NCBI GenBank assembly: GCA_022496205.1 | Contig: WTXD01000236.1 | Coordinates: 1 to 15,724 of the forward strand | Source: Gloeopeniophorella convolvens | Taxonomy: Eukaryota > Basidiomycota > Agaricomycetes > Russulales | Reading direction: 5' to 3' | Length of the DNA stretch: 15,724 bases | Shown here: positions 1 to 9,105 of the stretch, piece after piece | How the letters are laid out: each line of letters begins with the position of its first letter | Numbering within the stretch: position 1 is the stretch's first letter | Position numbers and translations under genes: made by a program | The notes under the pieces: model-generated | Told to the model about the DNA's origin: nothing | The model's database searches: none | The model's input: only the letters and a program-made list of their open reading frames with translations

Positions 1-1051
1 CACCGACTCCAGAGGTACGTTGTCCTTCTTAGGGAAGCAAGGTCGCTGGTGCTAAAAATTTTGCATACAGGATTGATCCGAGAGATGGACTGGCACGGCC
101 CGGAGGGTATAGAGCATGCCCGCACCACTAAAGAGCCCAAACAGACCATTCCAACGTTCGAGCAGACGGTTGCTCTGTTGATGAAGGTTAGCTCCAAGAC
201 CCCAGATATTTTTGGCCGGCATTTGCTGAGGTGCTCCACCGGCAGCCAGAGAACCAGCACGTCAAGTTCAACGTTGACGTAAAGGTCTACAATGACCCGA
301 GTCGTCTCTTCACGCTGATGCACAACATCATCTCTTCGCATCCCGACTGGGAGACGAAGCTGGCGCCTCGTATCATCCTCGGGCTTTGGCACCCGCGCTT
401 CGTGACCGCGGCCAAGGTGCACATCCCGTACTGCAAGCGGTCGCACATCGGCGCCGGCCCAGACATTGCAAGAAAGTACTTCTGGGATGACTGCGACGCG
501 TTCTCTATGTGGTTCCCAGGCCTCGCCACCGCCGACGGCGAGAAGTGAGTGTCACTGACCGTTGACCCCGGACAAAACGTTAACGAGATCTCCACGTCAG
601 ATTCAGGCGTGAGTGCAAGAAGGCTGGGAAGCAGTTGATGGTGTGGACCGTGAACGACCCTTCTCAAATGATGGAGGTCAGTATCCCCGGGCCAGTGTAC
701 GGACTCGAGAACTGACGGGAGTGTGCTTGCAGGCTGTACGATGGGGTGTTGACGCCATCCTGACCGATGTGACCAAGACTTGGCTCCAGCTGAGGAAAGC
801 GCTAGATGGTGAGTTAATCTTGGTCCGCCGGCGTGGGATAATGGGATCTCATCTTCCTGGGGCAAGGCGACTACGACAAAGTTGGCGCGCAGTACACACG
901 ATCGTTCCTGTGGACCGGGCCGCTGTATTACACCGCGGTGCAATACGGGCTCGTGCTATTGGCCAAGCGGAGGCTGGAGAAGGTCGCCGGTTCGTTTGAC
1001 AACATTGATGAGTCGAATACAAGGGCTGCAATGGTTCGGGTGCGGGTCTGA
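1..1051 (+). CDS. Glycerophosphodiester phosphodiesterase (Pgc1-like), 3' part
   Basis: Partial at the left edge, so the N-terminal catalytic HR/E-D part is outside the window. I read six exons: 1-14, 71-186, 246-544, 601-676, 733-808 and 867-1051 (TGA). All junctions keep frame; donors are GTACGT, GTTAGC, GTGAGT, GTCAGT and GTGAGT, and the last acceptor is an AAG. The joined protein begins TDSRGLIREMDWHG and runs through IPTFEQTVALLMK, then VKFNVDVKVYND, a typical GDPD core strand, then LMVWTVNDPSQMM and WGVDAILTD, the C-terminal strands of the GDPD TIM barrel. The end carries a short hydrophobic stretch (LYYTAVQYGLVLLA) followed by KRRLEK. In yeast the related Pgc1 is a tail-anchored phospholipase C acting on phosphatidylglycerol; that this tail does the same, and the exact substrate, are inference. 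Family assignment is firm, substrate is not. Confidence 0.88.
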
Positions 1052-1338
1052 GGTGCACGGGGGTCATTGGGGGCCGCCGGACAGTTGTTTTCTTGTGTAC
1101 ATCACTTGCGTTATTTGTAGATATGGGTAGATAAGACGAGATACCAGGTCATTGATGATAGAATGAGAAGAATCATGGTCATATCAGTATATTGGAGTGA
1201 AGTCACACGGTCTGCGTGTCGAGGGGCGCGCGCTCCGGGGCCGTTTAGCGTGTTGCGGCCAATTCCATCGCTCGCCTTGCTCCCTCTGACTCGGCCGTCC
1301 AACATTCTCTTCTTATCCCTCCAAACACGCCACCCATC

Positions 1339-3295
1339 ATGGACAAACCGTCCTTCTCCTCCCCTCCTCGCCGTTCACATAGAAAGCGTTTCTCAGGAGC
1401 GCACCTCTCTTCAGACACGACCTCTACCCTCCCTGTTTACTCTCGCGCAGAGGATTATCCGTACGACCGCCCCCCAGACTACCCAGAGAGCGCAAACGAG
1501 GCCGACGCTGACACCGACAACTCCACGTCGGACACGCTCCCCCCGCTTTCTTCGCCCCGGTCTCGGAGACCGTTCTCGCACCGGAGACGTCACTCAGCTT
1601 CCCCAATCGCTTCGTCCTCCAGCGGCCCATACCTCGACTCCCTGCTCGCTCGCAGCGTACATGCGCTGGAAATGTCCAATGCGCTCCTTCAGTCCTCCAT
1701 GAGTACCCACTCCTCTCTCTCCGCCGTCCTTGCTGCAGATTCCCCTGTGGCCGACACTTCTCTAGAGGCGAGAGCACACGATCTGACATCTAGAATTCGC
1801 GTAAACTCTAACGTTCACGCCAACTGGATGGATGATCTCGCGGTCATTTCGGAGCACATTATAAACGATTCGCGAACAGACGCGCTCGGCCTTGGTCTGG
1901 GGCTGGACGATGCTGTCAGTCAAAGCCTTCCAGTCGGACCCTCCCCACTGGAGTTGCGCAGCCGTCGAAGCCATCGGAATCGTTCTTCCTTCGATTTACG
2001 CCAAGTAAAAGCAGCGCAGCCTGACCAGGACCAGGACGAACCTCAACTTCACCTTTCTCATTGGCCCCGCAGTCGTCTCATTTCACCTGCCCCGCGCGCG
2101 ATCACGCAGTACGTTGAGGCCAACGCTGATCCTGACACGATCGAGCTTCCATCTACACTGGGCTTGCGCTCGTCACCTTCCACGCACTTCCCAGCAGGGA
2201 CATCTTCGCCACCACCTGCTGCACCCCCATTGCAGCCGTCAACTTCGCCGCCCAATTCTATATCAGCTGAACCCTCAACCGCAGCCCACACACTCCTTTC
2301 CTCCTTTCTATCTCGACGTTCATCGACAGGCTCTACCGCCTCTCGCTTGTCATTTCGCTCTCACTCGCAGCGGCGTGCAAGAACCTCGCTTGATAAGGGC
2401 TCGAGCTCTCGTGCGTCCAGTGCCGCCGCGCAGTCGCGGACCCCTACTCCGCTTGCAAGCCCCCGTCGCTCGCGTGCAAGCAAACGGTCCTCATCTTCCC
2501 ACCAATACCGCCTATCTCATTACCATCCCGCTCACTGACACCCCCTATCGAGAACCCGTCTCTTTCCTCCCTATCCTCTAACTCGTCTTCCGATCCGTCG
2601 ACAGATCCGCACCCTAACCCTGTCCTCAGCCTCCAAGCCTTGCGCAAGATCCTTGACGACCAGCCACGTTCGCAGCCCATGTCACGAACACCCTCCGAAT
2701 CACCCGCACAGCGGCGCCAGGCTTTCCTTCCGCGGACTCCGCTCCCGGCGCCCACTCTGGGCACGTCAACCGCGACTGCGAGCGTCTCGCGCCTCTTTAC
2801 CAAGCCCGTGCATATGCATTCCGGGTCCTCGAGCCGGGAACTCCGTCCGTCCGCGCTCAAGGGCGGCCTGCGCACACCGCAGAGCCCTGCCTCGCCCAAT
2901 GGCTTCCTCAGTGCGGGACCTAGCACAGGTGCCGCAGGGAGCACGGCGTCCAGTGGACACTCGACGCCGAAACGCATATCCTTTGCTGAGCTGCCAGAGT
3001 CATACGGAAGGGGGCGCGGCGGGGGCTCAGGGCGCGGCTTCGAAAAGGCGCGCTCGAAGAAGGCAAAGAAGCGAGCTGCCAGGGACAAGGGCAAGTCGAG
3101 GGCTGACGGCGACGACGATAGTGACGACGATGACGATGACGAGGAGGAGCGCGGGTGGTGGGCGAGGCTGCTGCTCGGCGGCGGAGGCTCGCGGGCCCGT
3201 ATGTGGGCCGCGCGGAGGAACGCATAGAGTCGCGGATGTCGCGCGGGCTTGGCAGCCGCGGAGGCTTCGGCGGGATAGAGGACTGGGCGGTCTAG
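1339..3295 (+). CDS. Ser/Arg/Pro-rich hypothetical protein, frame broken twice
   Basis: Not a family I can name. The start ATG at 1339 follows a pyrimidine-rich leader. The coding signal moves through three frames: 1339 to about 2498, then about 2499 to about 3190, then to the TAG at 3293-3295. Each switch corresponds to one missing base. If both were restored the product would be about 650 residues. It is low-complexity and Ser/Pro/Arg-rich, with short better-structured pieces: a helical stretch from about residue 95 (YLDSLLARSVHALEMSNALL), WMDDLAVISEHII, LQALRKILDD, the motif STPKRISFAELPESY, a Lys/Arg stretch, an Asp/Glu run at about 3107-3150, a WWARLLLGG segment, and a C-terminus ending GGIEDWAV. 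The Lys/Arg stretch could be a nuclear signal. Alternative for the first break: an intron of 131 nt at 2474-2604 would also restore frame, with a plausible CTAAC branch site, but it would remove protein-like sequence. Function unknown. Confidence 0.7.
2491..2505 (+). other. Apparent 1-nt deletion (frameshift) in gene 1339-3295
   Basis: Upstream of here the coding signal is in the frame of ATG 1339 (ending KRSSSS). Just downstream it continues one base earlier in phase as PPIPPISLPSRSLTPPIENP. A single extra C in the CCC run at 2498-2500 would join the two smoothly. Confidence 0.55.
3186..3200 (+). other. Apparent 1-nt deletion (frameshift) near the 3' end of gene 1339-3295
   Basis: The frame carrying WWARLLLGGGGS would stop at 3225-3227. 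The neighbouring frame from about 3194 reads GPYVGRAEERIESRMSRGLG and ends GGIEDWAV at 3293-3295. No donor/acceptor pair here can explain the shift as an intron; one missing base around the CGCGGGCCC stretch does. Confidence 0.55.
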
Positions 3296-3945
3296 CGTCG
3301 CTGAGCATCCCACTCGGACCTCCTAGGTAAGTTCGGCCGTAACCTTTGCACGCTCTGCAGCCCGGCTCAATCGACTGGTTGCTCGCCAGATCAAAGGACT
3401 TGCATGTTTGCGCAGCATCGAATAGGACAGCTAGCTTCTATTTACCAGTGCTATCCTTCCGGACGCGTCTATTCCCCCCCCCCCCCCTCACGGACGTCGA
3501 ACCCTTGCTATCTATTGCTCCGGTCCACATTTGCTGATTTCAAGGGATTTCTTTATTGTGATACCCGAGTAATGTATTGTTGTACCATCGCGAGACGATC
3601 TACACGAGGGTATTTATAAACTAAATTGGATTCCGGTCTGTAAGCCTATACATTGTATTTACATGGGATGAGAGCAGGTAGATAGCAATTGAATGAGCGT
3701 GGACCCTGTTCTACGTAAACGCCGAGCGAGGAAGAGAGAGCATTGAATGGAGAGAGGATTAAGAACAACTGGAGGGAGAGTAACTGAAGGAGTGTGTGGG
3801 AGAGCTTAATGAAGGGGTGACCGGTGATAACCGTATAACAACGAGTCGGAATGTCCGCAGTCAGAATGTCCAGTGTCGAATCGGTGCGATGAAGGAGAGA
3901 ATACATATGATGAAGTGGAAAGTATGCAGGAAAGCAGGATGCTAC
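3296..3945. other. Convergent intergenic region, no gene seen
   Basis: This lies between the 3' ends of the plus-strand gene ending at 3295 and the minus-strand gene ending at 3946. All frames are interrupted and show no protein-like composition. It presumably holds both 3' untranslated regions, and it is AT-richer than the genes, notably 3540-3670. It contains the C14 tract listed separately. Confidence 0.6.
3474..3487 (+). repeat. Poly-C homopolymer, 14 nt
   Basis: An uninterrupted run of 14 C residues in the convergent intergenic region. It is far longer than any other homopolymer in the window, and its length call is likely unreliable. Confidence 0.95.
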
Positions 3946-5801
3946 TCAGAAGAGGGACTGATACCAGACGAGCATACCGCCCAAGTGGCCAGGCATGAAC
4001 TGAGCAGGCAACGTGGGTACCGGGCTGCCAGCTCTCCACGCCTCTTCGACAGCCTTGCTGAGCTCGATCTCGATCTCGTCAATGTGCACGCCCCACCGCA
4101 GGCCCCCGACGCGCGTGACGAAGTCGACCGGCGGGGACGCCGCCAAGCGTTCGGGGAACGTGTCCCGCACGGCGCCGACCTCGGGTATCCAGAAGAGCAG
4201 CCATTGGTCGCTCTGGATCGACACTATGGCGTACCGCAGGCCGGCGCCCGCGGCGCCCTGCACGGCCTCGGTCATGCGCTCCCTCGGCAGCCGGAGAAAC
4301 GCGACGAGCCGGCGCGTCGCGGAGGTCAGCACACGGTGGATGTACCACCACGGCTCGCGCGCGGCCCAGTCCTCCTGAGGGCTGACGGCTACCTCGGTCA
4401 TGAGTATGGAGGACTGGGCGGCCTCGGGGAGTACGCCAGGGAGGTGCTTGGGCGTAGCTGCCATGGGCGACTGCGTCACGTGCGCGGCGGCCAACACGGG
4501 CGAGTGCATGAGCGGCGTGGTCTGCTGCATCTGCGTCTGGTGGGCTTGCGGGAATGTCGCAGACTGGGGCGCGATGGATGCTGACTCAAAGTTGCACTGG
4601 ATCTGGCACCCCGGGTGGCAAGTGGGGAAGGGCTGGCTCATGGGGTTGGATGAAAGCGGCTCGGTGGCGGAGGGCAAGAATCTTGGCTGATGCAAGGGGG
4701 ACCTCGCGAGGGCCGGCAAGGGTTCAGTCAGGCCCATAGGGGGATTCGCGGGGAAGGATCTGGCCTGGTTCAAGGGACTCTTCACGAGGGACATGGCCAT
4801 TTCGACCTGCACGGCTTCGTAGTGTTGTATGATAGCATCGAGCTCGGGAAACTCAGCTCCGGCAGACTTCAAAGGGGCCGGAGGCGGCGCCGACTTTGAG
4901 GATCCCTGGACGAACTCTGGACCTTGCCACAACTGAGAAGAAAATCCGTCGCCGGCCTCGATGCCGTTGTCAGGACCGGCCGGACTGGCAAACTCACGTT
5001 GATACCATAGCGGTAGGCACAAGTGCTGCTCGGCATCGGGGGGAGTGGGCATTAGGACGCCCTCGCCGCTCTCGACTTGGGCCTCGGTTGCTTGCTCAGT
5101 GGGATCAACCGGCTCGAAATGGCCTGTTCGGATCAGCATGCCGCCAGAGTCGGGAAAGGCGATTGTGGGATTCCAAACGTGGTGGACGGTTCGTCCTGGT
5201 GTCTCCTGGGGTGGCTCCCGGATCGTGACTGGTTGTGTCTGTGTCCCGGGTTCTAGTTCCGTAAAAGGCTGGAATCCACTGATGGACTCCATTTCCTCGA
5301 CGGGGACCAGGCTCCGCAGAACCCGGGCCTGCAGATTCGCGCGGCGGACCTCCAGGGCGCCCAGGGTTCGTGAGGAAAGTACCTTCTGGTCGTTCGGTTG
5401 GCCGATCGGTCGGACAGACAGTCGACGATGACGAGAACGCCTAGGGCTTCTTGGATGGCTGCCAACTGTCTTGAGGGAAGGTTGGCTTATGAAGTTCTCC
5501 TTTCTCTTTCCTTCGCGGGCAAGCCGCAGTGCCTCCAGCCGGGGGGACTTTTGAAGAGCCAGCAATTGTTGGCACTGCTCCTGCTCATGGGCCACAGGGT
5601 GCAGCTCCGACTGTTCATTGATCGACGTGAGGAGAACTGAGCCCGCGGGTGAGTCGTGACCCCCGCGATCGCCTTGACTCGAATCAGTAGCTGTCATATT
5701 AGAAGGCCCACATGATACTCACTTGGACACCTGTACATCTCATCGTCACGGCAGTGCATGCTTTGGGGACAACCACATTCGTTGCAAAGTTCGTCGCTCA
5801 T
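3946..5801 (-). CDS. Hypothetical protein, Cys-rich N-terminus and Trp-rich C-terminal domain
   Basis: Not a family I recognise. An open frame of 583 codons runs from 5697 to the TGA at 3946-3948. I prefer a longer model with a first exon at 5723-5801. It starts at ATG 5801, reads MSDELCNECGCPQSMHC then RDDEMYRCP, and ends at a GTGAGT donor. A TATAAAA box lies about 100 nt upstream of this ATG. The best acceptor is the AAG at 5673-5675 (intron 50 nt, ACTGAT branch-like site); CAG sites at 5691 (intron 32 nt, probably too short) or 5637 (86 nt) also keep frame. The five closely spaced Cys suggest a small metal-binding element (inference). Next comes a charged helical stretch (SPRLEALRLAREGKRKENF), a basic patch (RSPRRSRHRRLS) and a long Pro/Gln/Ser-rich disordered middle. 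The last ~140 residues look globular, from EDWAAREPWWYIHRVL to LGGMLVWYQSLF. Function unknown; a nuclear or regulatory role is only a guess. Confidence 0.75.
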
Positions 5802-6128
5802 GGAGGTAAGCTTGATTGTAGTCGGGAGATGAGAGGTGAGTAGTATCTGTGCGGGATTGAGAGGTGATGGTTAGGGAAGCTTGTGTCAGGTGCCATGTGC
5901 GTTTTATAGGTGGGAGTGTCATGGCGTTACAACTCAAGAGTGTGTCTTGGTGTGTGGTTGGTCCACGAACAAGGACTGATTTCCTTTTAGAGAACAACCT
6001 CACAGCTCGGACGGGCGCTTATGCGGAATCAAACTCAGCTGCATTAGCACAGACATAACAGCTCGGAAAATTAGTCGTAATGTGTTCCTAGCCGCCCCGG
6101 AAAAGAACCCTCCTCCACCATTGTCTCC
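5802..6128. other. Intergenic spacer between two minus-strand genes
   Basis: This is the upstream region of the minus-strand gene starting at 5801 and the 3' flank of the antiporter ending at 6129. Apart from the TATA box at 5902-5908 I see no gene or repeat. Confidence 0.6.
5902..5908 (-). promoter_or_regulatory. TATA box of the gene starting at 5801
   Basis: The minus strand reads CCTATAAAACG here, about 100 nt upstream of ATG 5801. It supports starting that gene at the Cys-rich exon rather than at the internal ATG at 5697. Confidence 0.5.
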
Positions 6129-9105
6129 TCACGATAATATGGCTTGCACCACGATCAAGCTTGCGCTCGACTCCGCCACAACGAACGCAGACGCGACGTC
6201 GCCCAATGTCTTCGCGACATCTGAGCTAAGCGGCGTATTGCGCTCGGAAGACAACTGACGGAGCTCTCGCTGGTGTGACTCGACAGCCATGCGTCTTGAC
6301 CGTCCCGCGACCACCAGGAGGGGTTTCGATGCGATCGAGGCTTCTCGGTTGGCCAATTCCAGCGTCCTACGTAACGGTCGCGCATTTGATTCTCCTTGGA
6401 AGGATATGCGGGCCAACGCTTCCACGACGGGGGCAGTAAAGGACGGACTCCGGGAAGTATACAGCTCCCACAGAATATTGTCCGCGGTTTCTGACTGAAG
6501 GCGGGTCTGGGTGTCTCGTTGAGAGTATACCGTATTGGGGAAAGCGATCGTCTGTTGCTGTGTTAAGTTATGAGATGCGGGGCACAGAAAGAAAAAAAAC
6601 GCACATCGCCGTAGTGGAAGGTTGGCTTCTCGTTGGCTGTATCCACCGACTCTGCCCCGTCGGACTCGTGGCGCTGGAGTCGCACGACGGTTGCGCTCAC
6701 GCCGTCGTTCATGCACAGCTGTATGACGAACGACAACGCCAGTCGGTCATCTGGTCCCCAAAAAAGGGAACAAATATGTGGGGGTAAATGGAAGTTGAGC
6801 CGTTGGAAAGTCCCCGATCGATGAACAAAGCAACGTCCGAAGGGCTGTTGGCAAAAACGTTGCGAGCGAACTGTGAGCGGAGAAGCGAGGTAGGCTCCTC
6901 TCGGCTGGACAGCTTGAAGAGAGAATCGAACGGGTTGTACGGAGAGGCCATGGCAGATCCAGTCGGGCCCTCCACGCCGTTCTGAGAGGGAAGAGTCCAG
7001 GGAAGGATTATCATCTGCGAACCATTGTCACGGGCGTGATCAGCAACATTTTGTGGGAATTCGTCATGGCTAACAACGGATAACGACGCAGTCATCGAAA
7101 AGCGATTGAGGCGACCGAACGTCCTGAAAACAGAGAGAACTGGATCGCTGCGAATGAGGACTTCAGCAGCTTGGGACTTCATGACGGCAGATGCACGCTC
7201 CGTGAGCTCCACCAGTCGCAAGGTATCGATGGTGACGTTGCGCCTGGGAGGGTGGTATTGCACAACGGGCGTGTCAGATTGAGAACTCTTGTCGATGGAA
7301 TACTTGTCGCTTAAAGTCGAAGGAGAGTCGGTAGAAGGGCGTTGGAGTAGCTGAGCGAGAGTCATCGCGGCTGGCACTTGGTCCATACTGTCCAACACGA
7401 CTGAGAACTTCGATCGCGATGGCTCCTCTAGACTGACGGTTGCCGACGCACTCGGCCCAATAGTCTTTTCAATGCTTGGGCCGCCAGCCGACGTGCGCAC
7501 ATGAGCCGGATAAATGAGGAGGGTGAGGGGGGTTGTCATGAACGTCAGCACCAGAGCATGTAGGACAAACATGGAAAAGACCCGTTGATTAAGAATGCCA
7601 GCCTGGAAGCCGACGTTGAGGACGATCAGTTCCACGAGACTGATGAACATGCGTGACTGTCAAGTTTACGTGCCAGGTATGCGTGCAGGTTGCACTCACC
7701 CTTTGCATGACATGAGGGCTCCGACGGCCCCGGATTCGCGAAGGTTGAAGCCGGAGACCTTAGCGGCGACAGAGCACGAGACAAACTTGGAGAAGAACGC
7801 CACAACACATATGAGAATAGTGTAGCCCCAAGTGATTCCATTATTCAAGAGACCGAGGTCGGTCTTGAGGCCCGACAAGGCGAAATACTATCACATACGA
7901 TCCGATTCAGATGTGAATCAAGGCGATGCGTTGTGTCGAGAATGTGACGAACCTGCGGCAGGAGGAGAAGGCTGATGAAATCCTCGAGCTTTTCGACGAG
8001 CGAGATCGCGAACCCGTTGTCCTTTGGGATGACAAGCCCAGCAAGGAAACCGCCTGAAAATATATATATTAGTGACGGTCGGAGGCTGTGCACATCAAGG
8101 CATTACCGAAAATGGGGTGGATGCCAATTATGTCTGTGAAGAAGGCGGAAAACAAAATAAGGATGAGGGTGACCGTCATCATGAGCGCGGTAGGTTCTCC
8201 TTTTTCCAGACTGCCAGTCCTCCTCGCAAGCCACTTGAAAGCCCACTTGACGGGGATGAGAAGGAAGAGGACAAAGCCGGCACCCGTCAAAAGCACATAT
8301 AGTGCTACGAGGCCAGTCGAAGCGTTGACAAGTGCGACAGTGAGGGCGAGCAGGATCCATCCAACCACATCATTGCCTATGCCGGCCGAGAGGACCAGAA
8401 CACCAACAGTCGTGTTCAACAACCTGGTTTCCGTGAGGATACGGCAGAGAACGGGGAAGGCCGTGATGCCAACAGCGACGGCTACGAATAAGATGAAATG
8501 GCCGAAATTGACGCTTGAGTCGACGAAGTTGTGATACAGGGGGACAGCCAACGCTGCGCCCGCCCCAAGGGGCACGACGAGACCAGCTACAGAGATGGCG
8601 AGGGATGCCTTCGCATTCCTCTTAATAAGACGAGTGTCGATCTCGAGCCCAACGAGGAACAGGAAGAATACGAGACCAACGGTGCTAGTCAGATTGAGGA
8701 TGTAAACCGAGTTGGTCGGAAATATCGTGTTGGTGAAACCGTGAATGCGTCCCAGCACAGAAGGGCCGAGCAAGACGCCTCCTATAACTTCAGCGATGAC
8801 TCTGGGTTGGCGAATGCGACCAAGAATCAAAGCAAGGAACTGGGTAAATGCTACGATGATGACTGGAGGAGCGATTCAGAGGGGCTGGCATGAAAGATGG
8901 GGGGACGAACGCACTGGACTGTATTACCCATAGCACGAACGGGTCATTGGGTTGTAATCAGCAGGGTTGAGCCCGACGAAGATGCCGGCCTAGGGAGGTG
9001 AGTGACGAGGTTGTGATGCGGGGGACTGGTACACACCTGCTGAGGGGCTGCCCTGCGAAAGAGCGCCCCAGAGACATGAAGGACGTCCCGAGAAAACTGA
9101 CCCAT
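6129..9105 (-). CDS. KHA1: Kha1-type monovalent cation/proton antiporter (CPA2 family)
   Basis: Exchanges K+/Na+ for H+ across an internal membrane; yeast Kha1 works in the Golgi. Seven exons on the minus strand: 9037-9105, 8915-8989, 8107-8862, 7953-8053, 7700-7887, 6605-7639 and 6129-6551, with introns of 47-65 nt. The product is about 882 residues once two missing bases are counted, close to yeast Kha1 (873). The N-terminus MGQFSRDVLHVSGALFRRAA leads to AGIFVGLNPADYNP, then the Na+/H+ exchanger domain: RQPRVIAEVIGGVLLGPS, FFLFLVGLEID, and SAGIGNDVVGW with the ion-site Asn212-Asp213 pair. An ND pair, rather than DD, usually goes with electroneutral exchange. About a dozen hydrophobic segments end near residue 430. 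The C-terminal cytoplasmic half resembles the nucleotide-binding-like tail of plant CHX/fungal Kha1, with RFSMTASLSVVS, MIILPW and HIFVPFFGG-PDDRLALSF, ending GDVASAFVVAESSASLIVVQ. Two frame breaks (about 8957 and 6758) are listed separately. Everything else, including all splice sites, is intact. Confidence 0.92.
6752..6766 (-). other. Apparent 1-nt deletion inside the antiporter FFGGPDDR motif
   Basis: On the minus strand TTTTTTGGGGACC translates as FFGDQMT and soon runs into a stop. One more G in the G4 run (or T in the T6 run) gives FFGG-PDDRLALSFVIQLC, the conserved motif of Kha1/CHX tails. The length of exon 6605-7639 is also one base short of what both flanking splice phases require. 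Confidence 0.85.
8950..8962 (-). other. Apparent 1-nt deletion in antiporter exon 2
   Basis: On the minus strand TACAACCCAATGACC reads YNPMT and reaches a stop before the next donor. With one extra C it reads YNPNDPFVLWVIQS and enters the next exon as IIIVAFTQFLALILG, the expected first membrane segment. Exon 8915-8989 is 75 nt, where the flanking introns require 76. Confidence 0.8.

Noticed and set aside
287..943. 218-codon minus-strand open frame
   Set aside because: Antisense to the GDPD exons, which are clearly supported by motif order and splice phases.
1163..1702. 179-codon plus-strand open frame overlapping the start of the Ser-rich gene
   Set aside because: It covers the untranslated leader and an alternative frame of the gene at 1339, and its composition (PSLALLPLTRPSN) is that of a shadow.
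2444..3313. 289-codon minus-strand open frame
   Set aside because: It lies antisense to the Ser-rich gene. Its Ser/Pro/Arg runs simply mirror the GC-rich coding strand, and there is no splice logic or recognisable motif.
3796..4584. 262-codon plus-strand open frame
   Set aside because: Antisense to the C-terminal domain of the minus-strand gene; full of Arg/Gly runs typical of reverse-strand reading.
6129..9105. Antiporter as a decayed pseudogene
   Set aside because: All splice sites, the ND ion-site motif and the conserved tail motifs are intact. The only defects are two one-base losses at homopolymers, so sequencing error is more likely, though not proven.
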